Positions 32,514 to 40,478 of a DNA stretch of 64,000 bases are shown piece by piece. Position numbers and translations under genes: made by a program. The stretch is from JANSYL01 sp963921255 (GTDB lineage: Bacteria > Pseudomonadota > Alphaproteobacteria > Rhodobacterales > Rhodobacteraceae), in NCBI GenBank assembly GCA_963921255.3, contig CAWUEW020000001.1:372001-436000 (forward strand). The letters run 5' to 3'. The notes below the pieces were generated by a model that made no database searches, was not told the DNA's origin, and was given only the letters and a program-made list of their open reading frames with translations. The number at the start of each line of letters is the position of its first letter. Position 1 is the stretch's first letter.

Positions 32514-33124
32514 GTGACCATCCATCTCTACCAGAATGATTTGCCGGACACGCTGGATCTGGGCCCTGTAGTCGCCATTGATTGCGAAACGATGGGCTTG
32601 ATTCCGCATCGCGACCGCCTGTGTGTCGTTCAACTGTCCAGCGGGATGGAAACGCGCATCTGGTCCAGATCGGGCAGGGTCGAACCGAGGCACCCAACCT
32701 CTGTCGGATGCTGACCGACCCGGCCGTGCTGAAACTGTTTCACTTCGGGCGCTTTGAAATTGCGGTGCTCTACCAAACGTTCGGCGCCCTGACGGCCCCG
32801 GTCTACTGCACCAAGATCGCGTCGAAACTGGTGCGGACCTACACCGACCGCCACGGGCTGAAGAACCTGCTTCAGGAGCTTCTCGACGTCGATATCTCGA
32901 AGCAGCAACAAAGTTCGGACTGGGGCGCCGAAACCCTGACCGACGCGCAGAAAGCCTATGCGGCATCGGATGTTTTGTACCTGCACCGCCTGAAGGACGT
33001 TTTGGATGATCGCCTGTCCCGGGAAGGGCGGACGGACCTTGCCCAGGCGGCGTACGACTTCCTTCCGACCCGCGCCCGGCTTGATCTGGCTGGCTGGCCA
33101 GAGATCGACATCTTTTCCCATTAG
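32514..33124 (+). pseudogene. rnd: Ribonuclease D-like 3'-5' exonuclease, frameshifted
   Basis: The frame starts at GTG 32514 (GAGGA just upstream) and encodes the DEDD motif I, VVAIDCETMGL. It shifts near 32643-32645 after 'VVQLSSG'. One missing base (expected GGCGATGG, seen GGGATGG) moves the rest to another frame. That part continues with DGNAHLVQI, HFGRFEIAV, YCTKIASKLVRTY and the motif III YAASDVLYL, to the stop at 33124. If repaired it would be about 203 residues, the short RNase D type that trims tRNA 3' ends. At motif II the family Asp appears as Glu (RFEIA). It lies 40 nt after a tRNA gene and 9 nt before lptC. Confidence 0.85.
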
Positions 33125-33133
33125 ACCGCGCCG

Positions 33134-33733
33134 ATGGCCCAACTCGACAGACACTCGACGGTCGTAGCCTGGGCCAAAATCGTCCTCCCGGCCGTGGCGT
33201 TGGTGCTGTTGTCGTCGCTTTTCCTGTTTGCGAGCAAACCCGATCCAGACGCCGCGTTGCCGTTTGCCGACTTGGACGTCGATCAAGTGGCGACCGAACA
33301 ACGCCTGTCCGAACCCCGCTTTGCAAGCACGCTGGAAGACGGGCGCGAGGTCGTCGTCAACGCGGCGTCTGTTGTTCAAACGTCCGACGCGACCAACGAG
33401 ATTGCACTGGACCAGGTGCATACCACTGTTGAATTGGCGACCGAGGACAGCGCCGACATCGTCGCACGTGACGGGCTTGTCGACCTTGGCGAACGGCTGG
33501 TGCGCCTGAACGGGGACGTGACGCTTGATACGCTCAGCGGCTATCACATGTTCGGTCAGCTGATGTTCATCTCGATGGACGACGCCTTTCGACTTTGGTC
33601 GCCGGAAGAGGTCTTTCTCGAAGGACCGGGTTTCCAGCTGCAGGCTGGCGCGATGGAGCTGGTCGGCCCGGAGGGGCTTGCAGTTCTTGAGTTTACCGAT
33701 GGCGTCCGCCTGCTATACGGAACGGGGGAATAG
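33134..33733 (+). CDS. lptC: LPS export protein LptC
   Basis: The 199-residue bitopic protein has one inner-membrane helix (about 11-33) and a periplasmic beta-jellyroll. It links the LptB2FG transporter to the LptA bridge. Sequence identity in this family is low. The assignment rests on size, topology and position just ahead of lptA and lptB. Confidence 0.88.
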   Translation: MAQLDRHSTVVAWAKIVLPAVALVLLSSLFLFASKPDPDAALPFADLDVDQVATEQRLSEPRFASTLEDGREVVVNAASVVQTSDATNEIALDQVHTTVELATEDSADIVARDGLVDLGERLVRLNGDVTLDTLSGYHMFGQLMFISMDDAFRLWSPEEVFLEGPGFQLQAGAMELVGPEGLAVLEFTDGVRLLYGTGE

Positions 33734-33742
33734 GAAACGTCC

Positions 33743-34252
33743 ATGCGCCACGTCTTTGCAAGCTGCCTGACCGTCTTGGTCCTTTTCACGATCGCGCCGG
33801 TTGCCGCCGTTGCACAAGTCAACGTCGGGTTCGGGGGCGAAGCGCATGATGCGGATCAGCCCTTGGAGGTTGTGTCCGACGGTCTTCGGGTCAATCAGGA
33901 AACGGGCGAGGCCGTTTTTTCTGGCAATGTGATCGTCGTGCAGGGTGGACTGCGGATGACGGCAGCCGAAGTGCAGGTTCTGTATTCGGAGGATTCGGCA
34001 GGCGCCCAGAACGTGGATCGCGTGATCGCCACCGGCGGGGTGCTGATGACCCAGGGCGCGGACACCGCCGAGGGGAACGAAGCGATCTACGAAACCTCGA
34101 CCGGTCTTATGCGGTTGTTTGGCAATGTCCTGGTGACCCAAGGGGCCGTCGTCATCGCGGGCGACACCATGGTCGTGAACCTGGAAACCGGCAACGGCAC
34201 CGTGGACGGACGCGTGCGCACGATTCTGAACCAGAGCAGCGGGAATGAGTGA
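33743..34252 (+). CDS. lptA: LPS transport periplasmic protein LptA
   Basis: The 169-residue product has a signal peptide (to about residue 25, AAVAQ) and an OstA/LptA beta-jellyroll (QPLEVVSDGLRVNQETGEAVFSGNV in two parts). It bridges LptC to outer-membrane LptD. It lies 9 nt after lptC and overlaps lptB by 8 nt. Confidence 0.93.
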   Translation: MRHVFASCLTVLVLFTIAPVAAVAQVNVGFGGEAHDADQPLEVVSDGLRVNQETGEAVFSGNVIVVQGGLRMTAAEVQVLYSEDSAGAQNVDRVIATGGVLMTQGADTAEGNEAIYETSTGLMRLFGNVLVTQGAVVIAGDTMVVNLETGNGTVDGRVRTILNQSSGNE

Positions 34253-35006
34253 CCCCGTCACCCTTTCCGCAACGGACGGTGATCATGGTCTCCGCGTCCA
34301 GAACCTGCGGAAGAGTTACCGCAAGCGCCCCGTCATCCGGGATGTGTCCCTGACCTTGGACCGCGGTGAGGTTGTCGCACTGCTCGGGCCGAACGGATCG
34401 GGCAAGACGACGTCCTTTTATTGTATTGCCGGTTTGATTACCCCGGACGGTGGCTCGGTCAGCATCGATGGCCAGGACGTAACGCTGTTTCCGATGTACC
34501 GCCGTGCGCGGGCCGGGATCGGATATCTGCCACAGGAAATGTCGATCTTCCGCGGTCTGTCCGTCGAAGACAACATCATGGCCATTCTTGAAGTGGTGGA
34601 GCGGGACCGCGCCACGCGCCGGGACCGGCTCGAGGAACTGCTGTCGGAATTTACCATCGGCCACCTTCGTCGGGCGCCGGCATTGTCCTTGTCGGGTGGC
34701 GAACGACGCCGTGTCGAAATCGCGCGCTGCCTTGCGTCAAAGCCCCGCTACGTTCTTTTGGACGAACCGTTTGCCGGCGTGGATCCGATTGCCGTTGGCG
34801 ACATTCGAAGCCTCGTCTCCGAGCTGAAAACACGTGGGATCGGGGTGCTGATCACAGATCATAACGTCCGGGAAACACTGGAGATTGTTGATCGGGCTTA
34901 TATCCTGCATGACGGCGCGATCATCAAATCCGGAACACCGGATGAGGTGGTCAAGGACGAGGACGTTCGCCGCGTCTACCTGGGCCAAAGCTTCAAGCGA
35001 TCCTGA
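34245..35006 (+). CDS. lptB: LPS export ABC transporter ATPase LptB
   Basis: The 253-residue ATPase energises LPS extraction from the inner membrane. Walker A is GPNGSGKTT, the signature is LSGGERRRVEIAR, Walker B is YVLLDEPFAGVDP, and the H-loop is ITDHNVRET. The N-terminal extension of about 15 residues precedes the LptB core. It overlaps lptA, indicating coupling. LptF/LptG are not in the window. Confidence 0.96.
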   Translation: MSDPVTLSATDGDHGLRVQNLRKSYRKRPVIRDVSLTLDRGEVVALLGPNGSGKTTSFYCIAGLITPDGGSVSIDGQDVTLFPMYRRARAGIGYLPQEMSIFRGLSVEDNIMAILEVVERDRATRRDRLEELLSEFTIGHLRRAPALSLSGGERRRVEIARCLASKPRYVLLDEPFAGVDPIAVGDIRSLVSELKTRGIGVLITDHNVRETLEIVDRAYILHDGAIIKSGTPDEVVKDEDVRRVYLGQSFKRS

Positions 35007-35038
35007 CACCCGTCTTTCGTCTTTGCGTTGACAGGGCA

Positions 35039-35053
35039 GGCGATTTTATCGCC
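35039..35053 (+). other. Short hairpin after lptB
   Basis: GGCGAT-TTT-ATCGCC forms a 6-bp stem 32 nt past the lptB stop. No U tract follows. A TTGACA at 35028-35033 overlaps this area but has no well-spaced -10. It could be an mRNA 3'-end structure. Confidence 0.3.
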
Positions 35054-35162
35054 AAATGCTGGTGATGTTCGCCTTCGACTCATCCCCGATTCTTGCCGCC
35101 CGACAGGGACTGGACAGGTCGGATTTGCAGCCCCCCAGACGAACAGCTTACGGCTGTACCAA

Positions 35163-35180
35163 CCCAAGGTAATTCTTGGG
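35163..35180 (+). promoter_or_regulatory. Terminator-like hairpin in the hpf leader
   Basis: CCCAAG-GTAATT-CTTGGG (6-bp stem, 6-nt loop) is followed by ATTTTCTT and lies 34 nt before the hpf ATG. A second small stem, ACAGC-TTACG-GCTGT, is at 35143-35157. The layout resembles an attenuator or a weak terminator that separates hpf from the lpt genes. The stem is modest. Confidence 0.4.
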
Positions 35181-35213
35181 ATTTTCTTGGTGCGCCAGAC
35201 ACGTGGAGGATTC

Positions 35214-35792
35214 ATGTGCTACCAAATCAGCGGAAAACAGATCGACATCGGCGATGCCTTGCAGGTTCACGTCAAGGAATGCCTCGGAAGCGTTATGGAA
35301 AAGTATGCCGAACGCCCGACCGACGCCCATGTGATCTTTTCGCGAAGCGGCGCGGAATTCATTTGCGAAGCGACCGTGCACCTGTCGACCGGGCTGACGG
35401 CGTCGGCCAAAGGGCATGACCATCAGATTTACGCCGCGTTCGACAGCGCGTGCGACAAGATGGAAAAACAGCTGCGCCGGTACAAACGCCGCCTGAAGGA
35501 CCACCACCGCGAGCGGCAACACCCCGTTGATGTTCTGGGCGCACCCATGTATGTGCTCGCCGGGTCTCATGATGGTGAGGACGAAGCGTCCGAGCCCGAG
35601 ACGCTGCAACCGATCATCGTGGCCGAGATGGAAACCAAAATCCCGTCTCTGTCCGTTGGGGAAGCAGTGATGCAGATGGAACTTTCCGGGGCGCCCGTGC
35701 TCGTGTTCCGGAATGAAGGACATGATGGGGTGAACGTGGTCTACCGGCGCGAGGACGGAAACGTCGGCTGGATTGATCCCCGTCCCGAGTAG
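35214..35792 (+). CDS. hpf: Ribosome hibernation-promoting factor, long form
   Basis: The 192-residue long HPF has an N-terminal S30AE/YfiA domain (about 1-110, basic, RRYKRRLKDHHRER) and a C-terminal dimerisation domain (about 135-190, VYRREDGNVGWI). It silences ribosomes by forming 100S dimers in stationary phase. The ATG at 35214 with GGAGGA upstream gives the normal MCYQISGKQID start; a longer frame into the leader is rejected. It lies between lptB and ptsN, where rpoN is often found in other proteobacteria but is absent here. Confidence 0.95.
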   Translation: MCYQISGKQIDIGDALQVHVKECLGSVMEKYAERPTDAHVIFSRSGAEFICEATVHLSTGLTASAKGHDHQIYAAFDSACDKMEKQLRRYKRRLKDHHRERQHPVDVLGAPMYVLAGSHDGEDEASEPETLQPIIVAEMETKIPSLSVGEAVMQMELSGAPVLVFRNEGHDGVNVVYRREDGNVGWIDPRPE

Positions 35793-35863
35793 CGCGATCG
35801 AGCGTACTGAAAACGACCCGTCCCCTGTGTGACACCGGGGACGCCACACCTGAGGGGTAGGGA

Positions 35864-36328
35864 ATGGACCTGTCGTCGTTGTTGAAGCCGCGCGCCGTGA
35901 AGGTGCTCAGCGATGTGTCGAGTAAAAAACGCCTGCTCCAAAGCGTGTCCGATCTGGCCGAAGGCCTGATCACCGTACCGTCCGGGCAAATCTTCGAAGC
36001 CTTGCAGGAACGCGAAAGCCTCGGACCGACCGGTGTGGGCAATGGTGTGGCTCTGCCGCATGCCCGGCTGGCGCAGGTCACCGAGGTCCGGGGCGCGTTT
36101 CTGCGTCTTGAGAAACCGATCGATTTTGATGCGGCCGACCGGAAAAAGGTGGATTTGATCTTCGCCTTGTTCGCCCCGGCGGATTCGGGCGTCGATCACT
36201 TGAAGGCGCTGGCGTTGGTCTCGCGTACGCTGCGCGATCCGGCGATGTGCGCCAAGCTCCGGGCCAACTCGGATCCGACCACGCTGCACACCTTGCTCAC
36301 CGAAGGCGAAGCAAGCCAGGCGGCCTAG
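35864..36328 (+). CDS. ptsN: Nitrogen-regulatory PTS enzyme IIA
   Basis: The 154-residue EIIA-Ntr has the phosphoacceptor His66 in GVALPHARL. It takes phosphate from PtsP/PtsO and acts by protein-protein contacts, for example on potassium or stress signalling. It lies 71 nt after hpf. Its stop overlaps the convergent sulfotransferase gene by 4 nt. Confidence 0.95.
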   Translation: MDLSSLLKPRAVKVLSDVSSKKRLLQSVSDLAEGLITVPSGQIFEALQERESLGPTGVGNGVALPHARLAQVTEVRGAFLRLEKPIDFDAADRKKVDLIFALFAPADSGVDHLKALALVSRTLRDPAMCAKLRANSDPTTLHTLLTEGEASQAA

Positions 36329-37749
36329 GCCCAGGGACGAAATCCGAACGTCAGATAGTCGCGCCGGTACGTATCGAAGGCGGCTTTTTCGATTTGCGCA
36401 TCGTAAATCTCGGACAGGGCGTACGGCTCTGACGACAGGGTAGGGTCTGGCACATCGCCCGACGCGCCAACCGCAGCGCCAAGATCGCGAAGCTCGGCGG
36501 AAAGGTTGTCTTCCAGCACCATACGATGGGGCAGGGCGAAGTTCGCGGCGCCCTGCATCAGTGCCGTTTGCGTCGCCCAAGCGGGATCAATGCGCACGCT
36601 CGTCTGACCGGCCAGATTGCCCTTCAAGAACGTCGAGAACGCCAAAAACGCGGTGCGATGGGCGCCAAGGTCGTAGCGCGCATTCGGACCGGCCTCCGGA
36701 ATTGGAAGGCCATAGCGTTTCCGCATGGTGTGGCGTTGATCCCGATAGGCCTTCTGATCACCGGGCAGGATCAACGTGTTGAACACCTCGTGGGCGCGCG
36801 CGACCGGATGGCGCAAGACGGTAAAGCTGCGATAGCCGGGATGGGCGCGAATCCACTTGCGCAGATCCTTTTGTGTCATGCCGCTGAGCAATCCGTTCAA
36901 CCCCACCCCGCCCATTTCGCCCATCCAGGACAGAATCGGCTCGACCGGGGCACCCTTGATCGGCATGAACAGCAGCCCCGTTGACGGATGCGCCACGAAC
37001 CCGGGCACACCGGCGTGGCGCGGCGGTTCGAAGTTGGGGGTTTGGTTGAGATCAAAGCGATCGAGGCGGCGGATCGCGGCCTGCATGTCGGCATAGTTCG
37101 CGACCTTGTCCTCAAGATCACTTGGGTTTTGCTTCTTCAGCTTGTCCGACGCCGCATCGAGCCGGTGTTCCGACCCAAGAAAGGCGGCCAATCCATTCAG
37201 GACGTCCGGATCGTTGATGTCGTCGTATCGAATGTAGAACGCCGTCTGGCCGGTTGTCTGAAGCCCGCGTTGCAGCCGCATCTGGAACCCCTGCAAGCGT
37301 TCGAGAAGCGTCAGAAACTCACGTTCGTCAAAATCGATCACGGCCGCGCGGTGGTGTTTCATATCCATCAGCCGCCATTGCCCCGTTTCCGAGGCAATCT
37401 TGCGCGAAACGTAGCTGTCCAGCGGATTGCGCGTCAGGATGATCTTGGCGATGCGCGGGTCGGACAAGACGCGATCGACCACGCGGTCGTCATGATCGTG
37501 GAACAGCCGAAACCCCGGCAGGGCGTCGCTTTCATCAATGATCTTTTGGACGAGACCCAAGGGGTCGGCCTCGCGGCGCTCCATGTCATACCCGAAAAGC
37601 TCGAACGTCTTGTGGTTGCCGATGAAGGTCGGGTTGAAGACTTCGCCATAGCTTTTGATGTCTGGAAGGGCCTCAAGCGAGGCTTCCAGAAAATTCGACC
37701 CTGTTCGCATCTCGGCGAACAATACGAAGGCGTCAAAGCGGCGGGCCAT
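36325..37749 (-). CDS. Two-domain sulfotransferase
   Basis: The 474-residue product has two sulfotransferase-like halves. Residues about 1-230 carry a PAPS 5'-phosphosulfate loop (FAEMRTGSNFLE) and a 3'-phosphate site (ILTRNPLDSYVS) of the Stf0/NodH-like group. Residues about 245-474 look like a Sulfotransfer_2 domain. IKGAPVEPILSWM takes the place of the usual Lys-x-x-Cys-Thr-Ser loop, FTVLRHPVARAHE is the 3'-phosphate site, and the C-terminal signature is YRRDYLTFGF. The second P-loop lacks the usual Cys-Thr/Ser, so it may be weak or serve for acceptor binding. It probably sulfates a glycan. It is the last gene of the polysaccharide cluster, 3 nt after the GT14-like gene. Confidence 0.82.
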   Translation of the reverse strand: MARRFDAFVLFAEMRTGSNFLEASLEALPDIKSYGEVFNPTFIGNHKTFELFGYDMERREADPLGLVQKIIDESDALPGFRLFHDHDDRVVDRVLSDPRIAKIILTRNPLDSYVSRKIASETGQWRLMDMKHHRAAVIDFDEREFLTLLERLQGFQMRLQRGLQTTGQTAFYIRYDDINDPDVLNGLAAFLGSEHRLDAASDKLKKQNPSDLEDKVANYADMQAAIRRLDRFDLNQTPNFEPPRHAGVPGFVAHPSTGLLFMPIKGAPVEPILSWMGEMGGVGLNGLLSGMTQKDLRKWIRAHPGYRSFTVLRHPVARAHEVFNTLILPGDQKAYRDQRHTMRKRYGLPIPEAGPNARYDLGAHRTAFLAFSTFLKGNLAGQTSVRIDPAWATQTALMQGAANFALPHRMVLEDNLSAELRDLGAAVGASGDVPDPTLSSEPYALSEIYDAQIEKAAFDTYRRDYLTFGFRPWA

Positions 37750-37752
37750 GCG

Positions 37753-39453
37753 CTATCGCACCAGATACGGGCGCTGGTCGCTGCCCGGTGGTGTGTGAAC
37801 GATCCCCTCTTGGGGAAAATCCCCGACCGTCAATGGATTCATGCCCTGATTTTTCAGGCTTTGCAGGAAGGTCGGGAACCCGGACAGATCGACCATGCGT
37901 GGCGCCTCCGTCAGGCGGAGCGCCTGTGCGCCCTCCATCGCATCAAGCACGGATTGCAGGTTCTCCATCGGCTCTTCAATGAATTCGGCAAGTGTCCAGA
38001 CCCGGATATCGGCCCGCGCCTGAACATGGCGCAGTTCCTTCACGAATTCCGCTTCACGCCGCTGGAGCAATGCGGCCTCCTGCCGGATGTCGGCGAAGTT
38101 CCGGTTCGCCTGATAGAGCCGGACGGCCCATGCGCCTGTGATGACCGAGATCTGCGCGTTGGTATCCGCCGCCATGAAGGGTGCGATTTTTTGCGAATCC
38201 GACGGACCAAACTGGAACACCTGTCGTTCGCCCCGCGTGTTCCAGATCAGATTGCAGAGGTAATGCTCGGGGTTGTAATCTCGAAGGGTCGCGTTGGAGG
38301 ACAATCCGCCGGCATACACATCCGCGTCGCCGGCAAACCGCACCTTCTTTGGGTCGAAGATGTTGCCGTGCACCACGGTTCCCAATCGGCGCGACATCCA
38401 TGTTTCGAAATCCTGGAACAGGTCGTTGAACCCATGGAACACCGAATAGGGGGCGGCGGTTTTGCCGTTTTCCCAATCCCAGTTCGGGAACCGGCTCTGC
38501 ATGTAGAGCCCGGGCCGGCCCCGTGTGCGACGCTCCAGCGCCTTCGAGAACACGCGGTCGATCTTGCCAGGCGCGGGCTCGGCTCGACGCTCGGCGGCGA
38601 TTTCGTCGTTCAGGAACGTGCGACACAGCCGGTTGGCCTTGGGCCAGATCTTGCGCGCCACAAAGCAGTCGGACCGCCGCAACAAATGGAGATGGTCGTC
38701 GTAGAAGACGTGTGGTTTGCCCTGAAAATCGAACTTCGACAGGGTGAGCGAACGGCTCTCGATATGGCGGGAATACCCGCGAACCAGCGTCTGGTAGTAG
38801 CTTTCGTCGGGAATCCAGACCAGTTTGAAGTACCGATCAATCTCGCGCCGGTTCGGGTCTTCCAGAATGGCAGACAGCGTTTGACGGGTCAGGCACCACC
38901 ATTGGCTGCCCAAATGGGGGACCATATCCTCCGGCATCTTGCGCTTCATTTTGAATCGCCGTTGCAGGTCCACGTAGCGGTCAAACAGGAACCGATGGCG
39001 CTTCCACGAAAACGGGAACCGGAATGCGAAACGTTCGTCGTTCAGGCCGCCGACCGTCCAATCCACGTCGCGGATGGTGACGCTTTCGATGAAGTCGGTC
39101 ATCGGTCGGGCGGCGAGGTAGGCTTGCAACTCCGACACAGGGCGCAACGGCAGGCAGGAGCCGGACGCCAGGTACACGTGCCGGACCCCGGGAAATTTCT
39201 TCAACATCAGCTCGGAGGCCGTCTGCGAGGCCGCGACCAGAGACCAGGTGCCCCATTCGCAGCGGTGGCGCTTCGAAAACTTGACGTTGTCGAGATCAGC
39301 AAGTTCGGACTTGAAGGCGGCAAAGCGATCGCTTCGCACGGATTTGTCGACGTGGATGACGACCGGACAATCGCGTTCCGCCCAATGACGCGCCACCTGC
39401 GCGGCGCGGTGCAGGGCCGTGTGGCACAGCATGACGATGCCAAGCGCGCTCAT
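37753..39453 (-). CDS. Core-2/I-branching-type glycosyltransferase (GT14-like) with C-terminal extension
   Basis: The 566-residue product is GT14-like over residues 1-285 (LGIVMLCH start, HVDKSVRSD, VYLASGSCLPLRP, GSQWWCLTRQ, PDESYYQTL). This is the beta-1,6-GlcNAc/xylosyl branching fold, so it probably adds a branching sugar. Residues about 290-566 form an extra domain I cannot name; long GT14 proteins of this type occur in Rhodobacteraceae. Its ATG overlaps the stop of the upstream transferase (ATGA). No signal peptide is seen, so it is cytoplasmic or membrane-associated. Confidence 0.82.
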   Translation of the reverse strand: MSALGIVMLCHTALHRAAQVARHWAERDCPVVIHVDKSVRSDRFAAFKSELADLDNVKFSKRHRCEWGTWSLVAASQTASELMLKKFPGVRHVYLASGSCLPLRPVSELQAYLAARPMTDFIESVTIRDVDWTVGGLNDERFAFRFPFSWKRHRFLFDRYVDLQRRFKMKRKMPEDMVPHLGSQWWCLTRQTLSAILEDPNRREIDRYFKLVWIPDESYYQTLVRGYSRHIESRSLTLSKFDFQGKPHVFYDDHLHLLRRSDCFVARKIWPKANRLCRTFLNDEIAAERRAEPAPGKIDRVFSKALERRTRGRPGLYMQSRFPNWDWENGKTAAPYSVFHGFNDLFQDFETWMSRRLGTVVHGNIFDPKKVRFAGDADVYAGGLSSNATLRDYNPEHYLCNLIWNTRGERQVFQFGPSDSQKIAPFMAADTNAQISVITGAWAVRLYQANRNFADIRQEAALLQRREAEFVKELRHVQARADIRVWTLAEFIEEPMENLQSVLDAMEGAQALRLTEAPRMVDLSGFPTFLQSLKNQGMNPLTVGDFPQEGIVHTPPGSDQRPYLVR

Positions 39454-40460
39454 GCCCAGTTCCCCTTGGACATCAGCCCCAAAATCTCAAGTTGGCGCCA
39501 GTTGATGTATTTCTCGGACCATTTCGTCCAGAACTCGGGGTTGTTGGCCAACCCGTCGGCATAGGCGCGATACTCGGCACTGGCAGCAAAATGTTCGCGG
39601 CGCTCAAGTTCCTCAGCCGCCTTTTCGGAGAACGTGTTCAGCAGCTTCGCGTGCAGCAGAACGCCCGACGTCTTTTCACCGCCCCACTCGTCGTAGACCA
39701 GATTCAATCCACGCGGCAGCAGCATATGGGTCGAACTGGCGTAGGTGTAGGACTTGTGCCAATGCACAAGCGGTATCTTGTTCAGCGCAGGTGCCCGTTC
39801 GGGCCGGTCGGTGAAGAATGTCCGGGCACGTGGGCCGCCCTGGATCCACAGGTTGCCGTAGGTCCAGTTGCGTTCGATCGTGTAGTTTCCGGTGTCGAAC
39901 CAGCAGGCGATTTCGAACGGATCCTGCCCTTCAGCGTAAGGCTGCGTCAGGATCGAGCCTTTGGGATACATGTCCAGCAGCATCGCCCCAAAGCTTTTGA
40001 TCGAAGACGATTGCAGCCAATCCGTCAGCGCCGGAAGCGGTCGTGTGTCCGAGAACGGATACACGAGGAATTCATCCGGATCGACCACGAGGCACCAGTG
40101 CTTGTGGCCATAGAGCCGCAACAATCGGTTGAGCCAATCCATCCCGAACCGTGACCGCTTGTAGCTGGCCGGCGTCGTCCAAACGGAACAATCCGGTTGC
40201 TCCGCAAGGTATTCCCGCGTGCCATCTTCGCTGTCGTTGTCGACAAACAGGAAGTGGGAAACACCGCGATCCCGATAGTAAGTCAGGAAGTATTTGAGTC
40301 GGGGTTTTTCATTGCGCAGGGTCGAAAAACACAGAACGTCAGCAGGTCGAATGGCATCCGTACGGTCGGCGACGGGACGCAACGACCGGCTCTTCCGCCA
40401 AGCGCGGACGAGGTATTTCTTGCGCTCCAGGCGCAGGCCATAGCGTTTGACCGCCTTCAT
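39450..40460 (-). CDS. Glycosyltransferase, GT2/GT92-like
   Basis: The 336-residue product has the 'FSTLRNEKPRLKYFLTYYRDRGVSHFLFVDNDS' region (positions about 45-77) and VVDPDEFLVYPF with a DxD-like Asp. This pattern belongs to the Glyco_tranf_2_4/GT92-type enzymes that act on surface glycans. Acceptor and donor are unknown. It is 18 nt after the GT4 gene and overlaps the GT14-like gene by 4 nt. Confidence 0.82.
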   Translation of the reverse strand: MKAVKRYGLRLERKKYLVRAWRKSRSLRPVADRTDAIRPADVLCFSTLRNEKPRLKYFLTYYRDRGVSHFLFVDNDSEDGTREYLAEQPDCSVWTTPASYKRSRFGMDWLNRLLRLYGHKHWCLVVDPDEFLVYPFSDTRPLPALTDWLQSSSIKSFGAMLLDMYPKGSILTQPYAEGQDPFEIACWFDTGNYTIERNWTYGNLWIQGGPRARTFFTDRPERAPALNKIPLVHWHKSYTYASSTHMLLPRGLNLVYDEWGGEKTSGVLLHAKLLNTFSEKAAEELERREHFAASAEYRAYADGLANNPEFWTKWSEKYINWRQLEILGLMSKGNWA

Positions 40461-40478
40461 GCACTGCCCTTCTACTCA

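Noticed and set aside
35028..35050. TTGACA as an hpf promoter
   Set aside because: No acceptable -10 at 16-18 nt; the only T/A-rich hexamer is 10-11 nt away and inside a hairpin.
36988..39564. Long plus-strand open frame opposite the sulfotransferase and GT14-like genes
   Set aside because: Antisense shadow; the minus-strand frames carry recognisable motifs and coupled starts, and this one has none.
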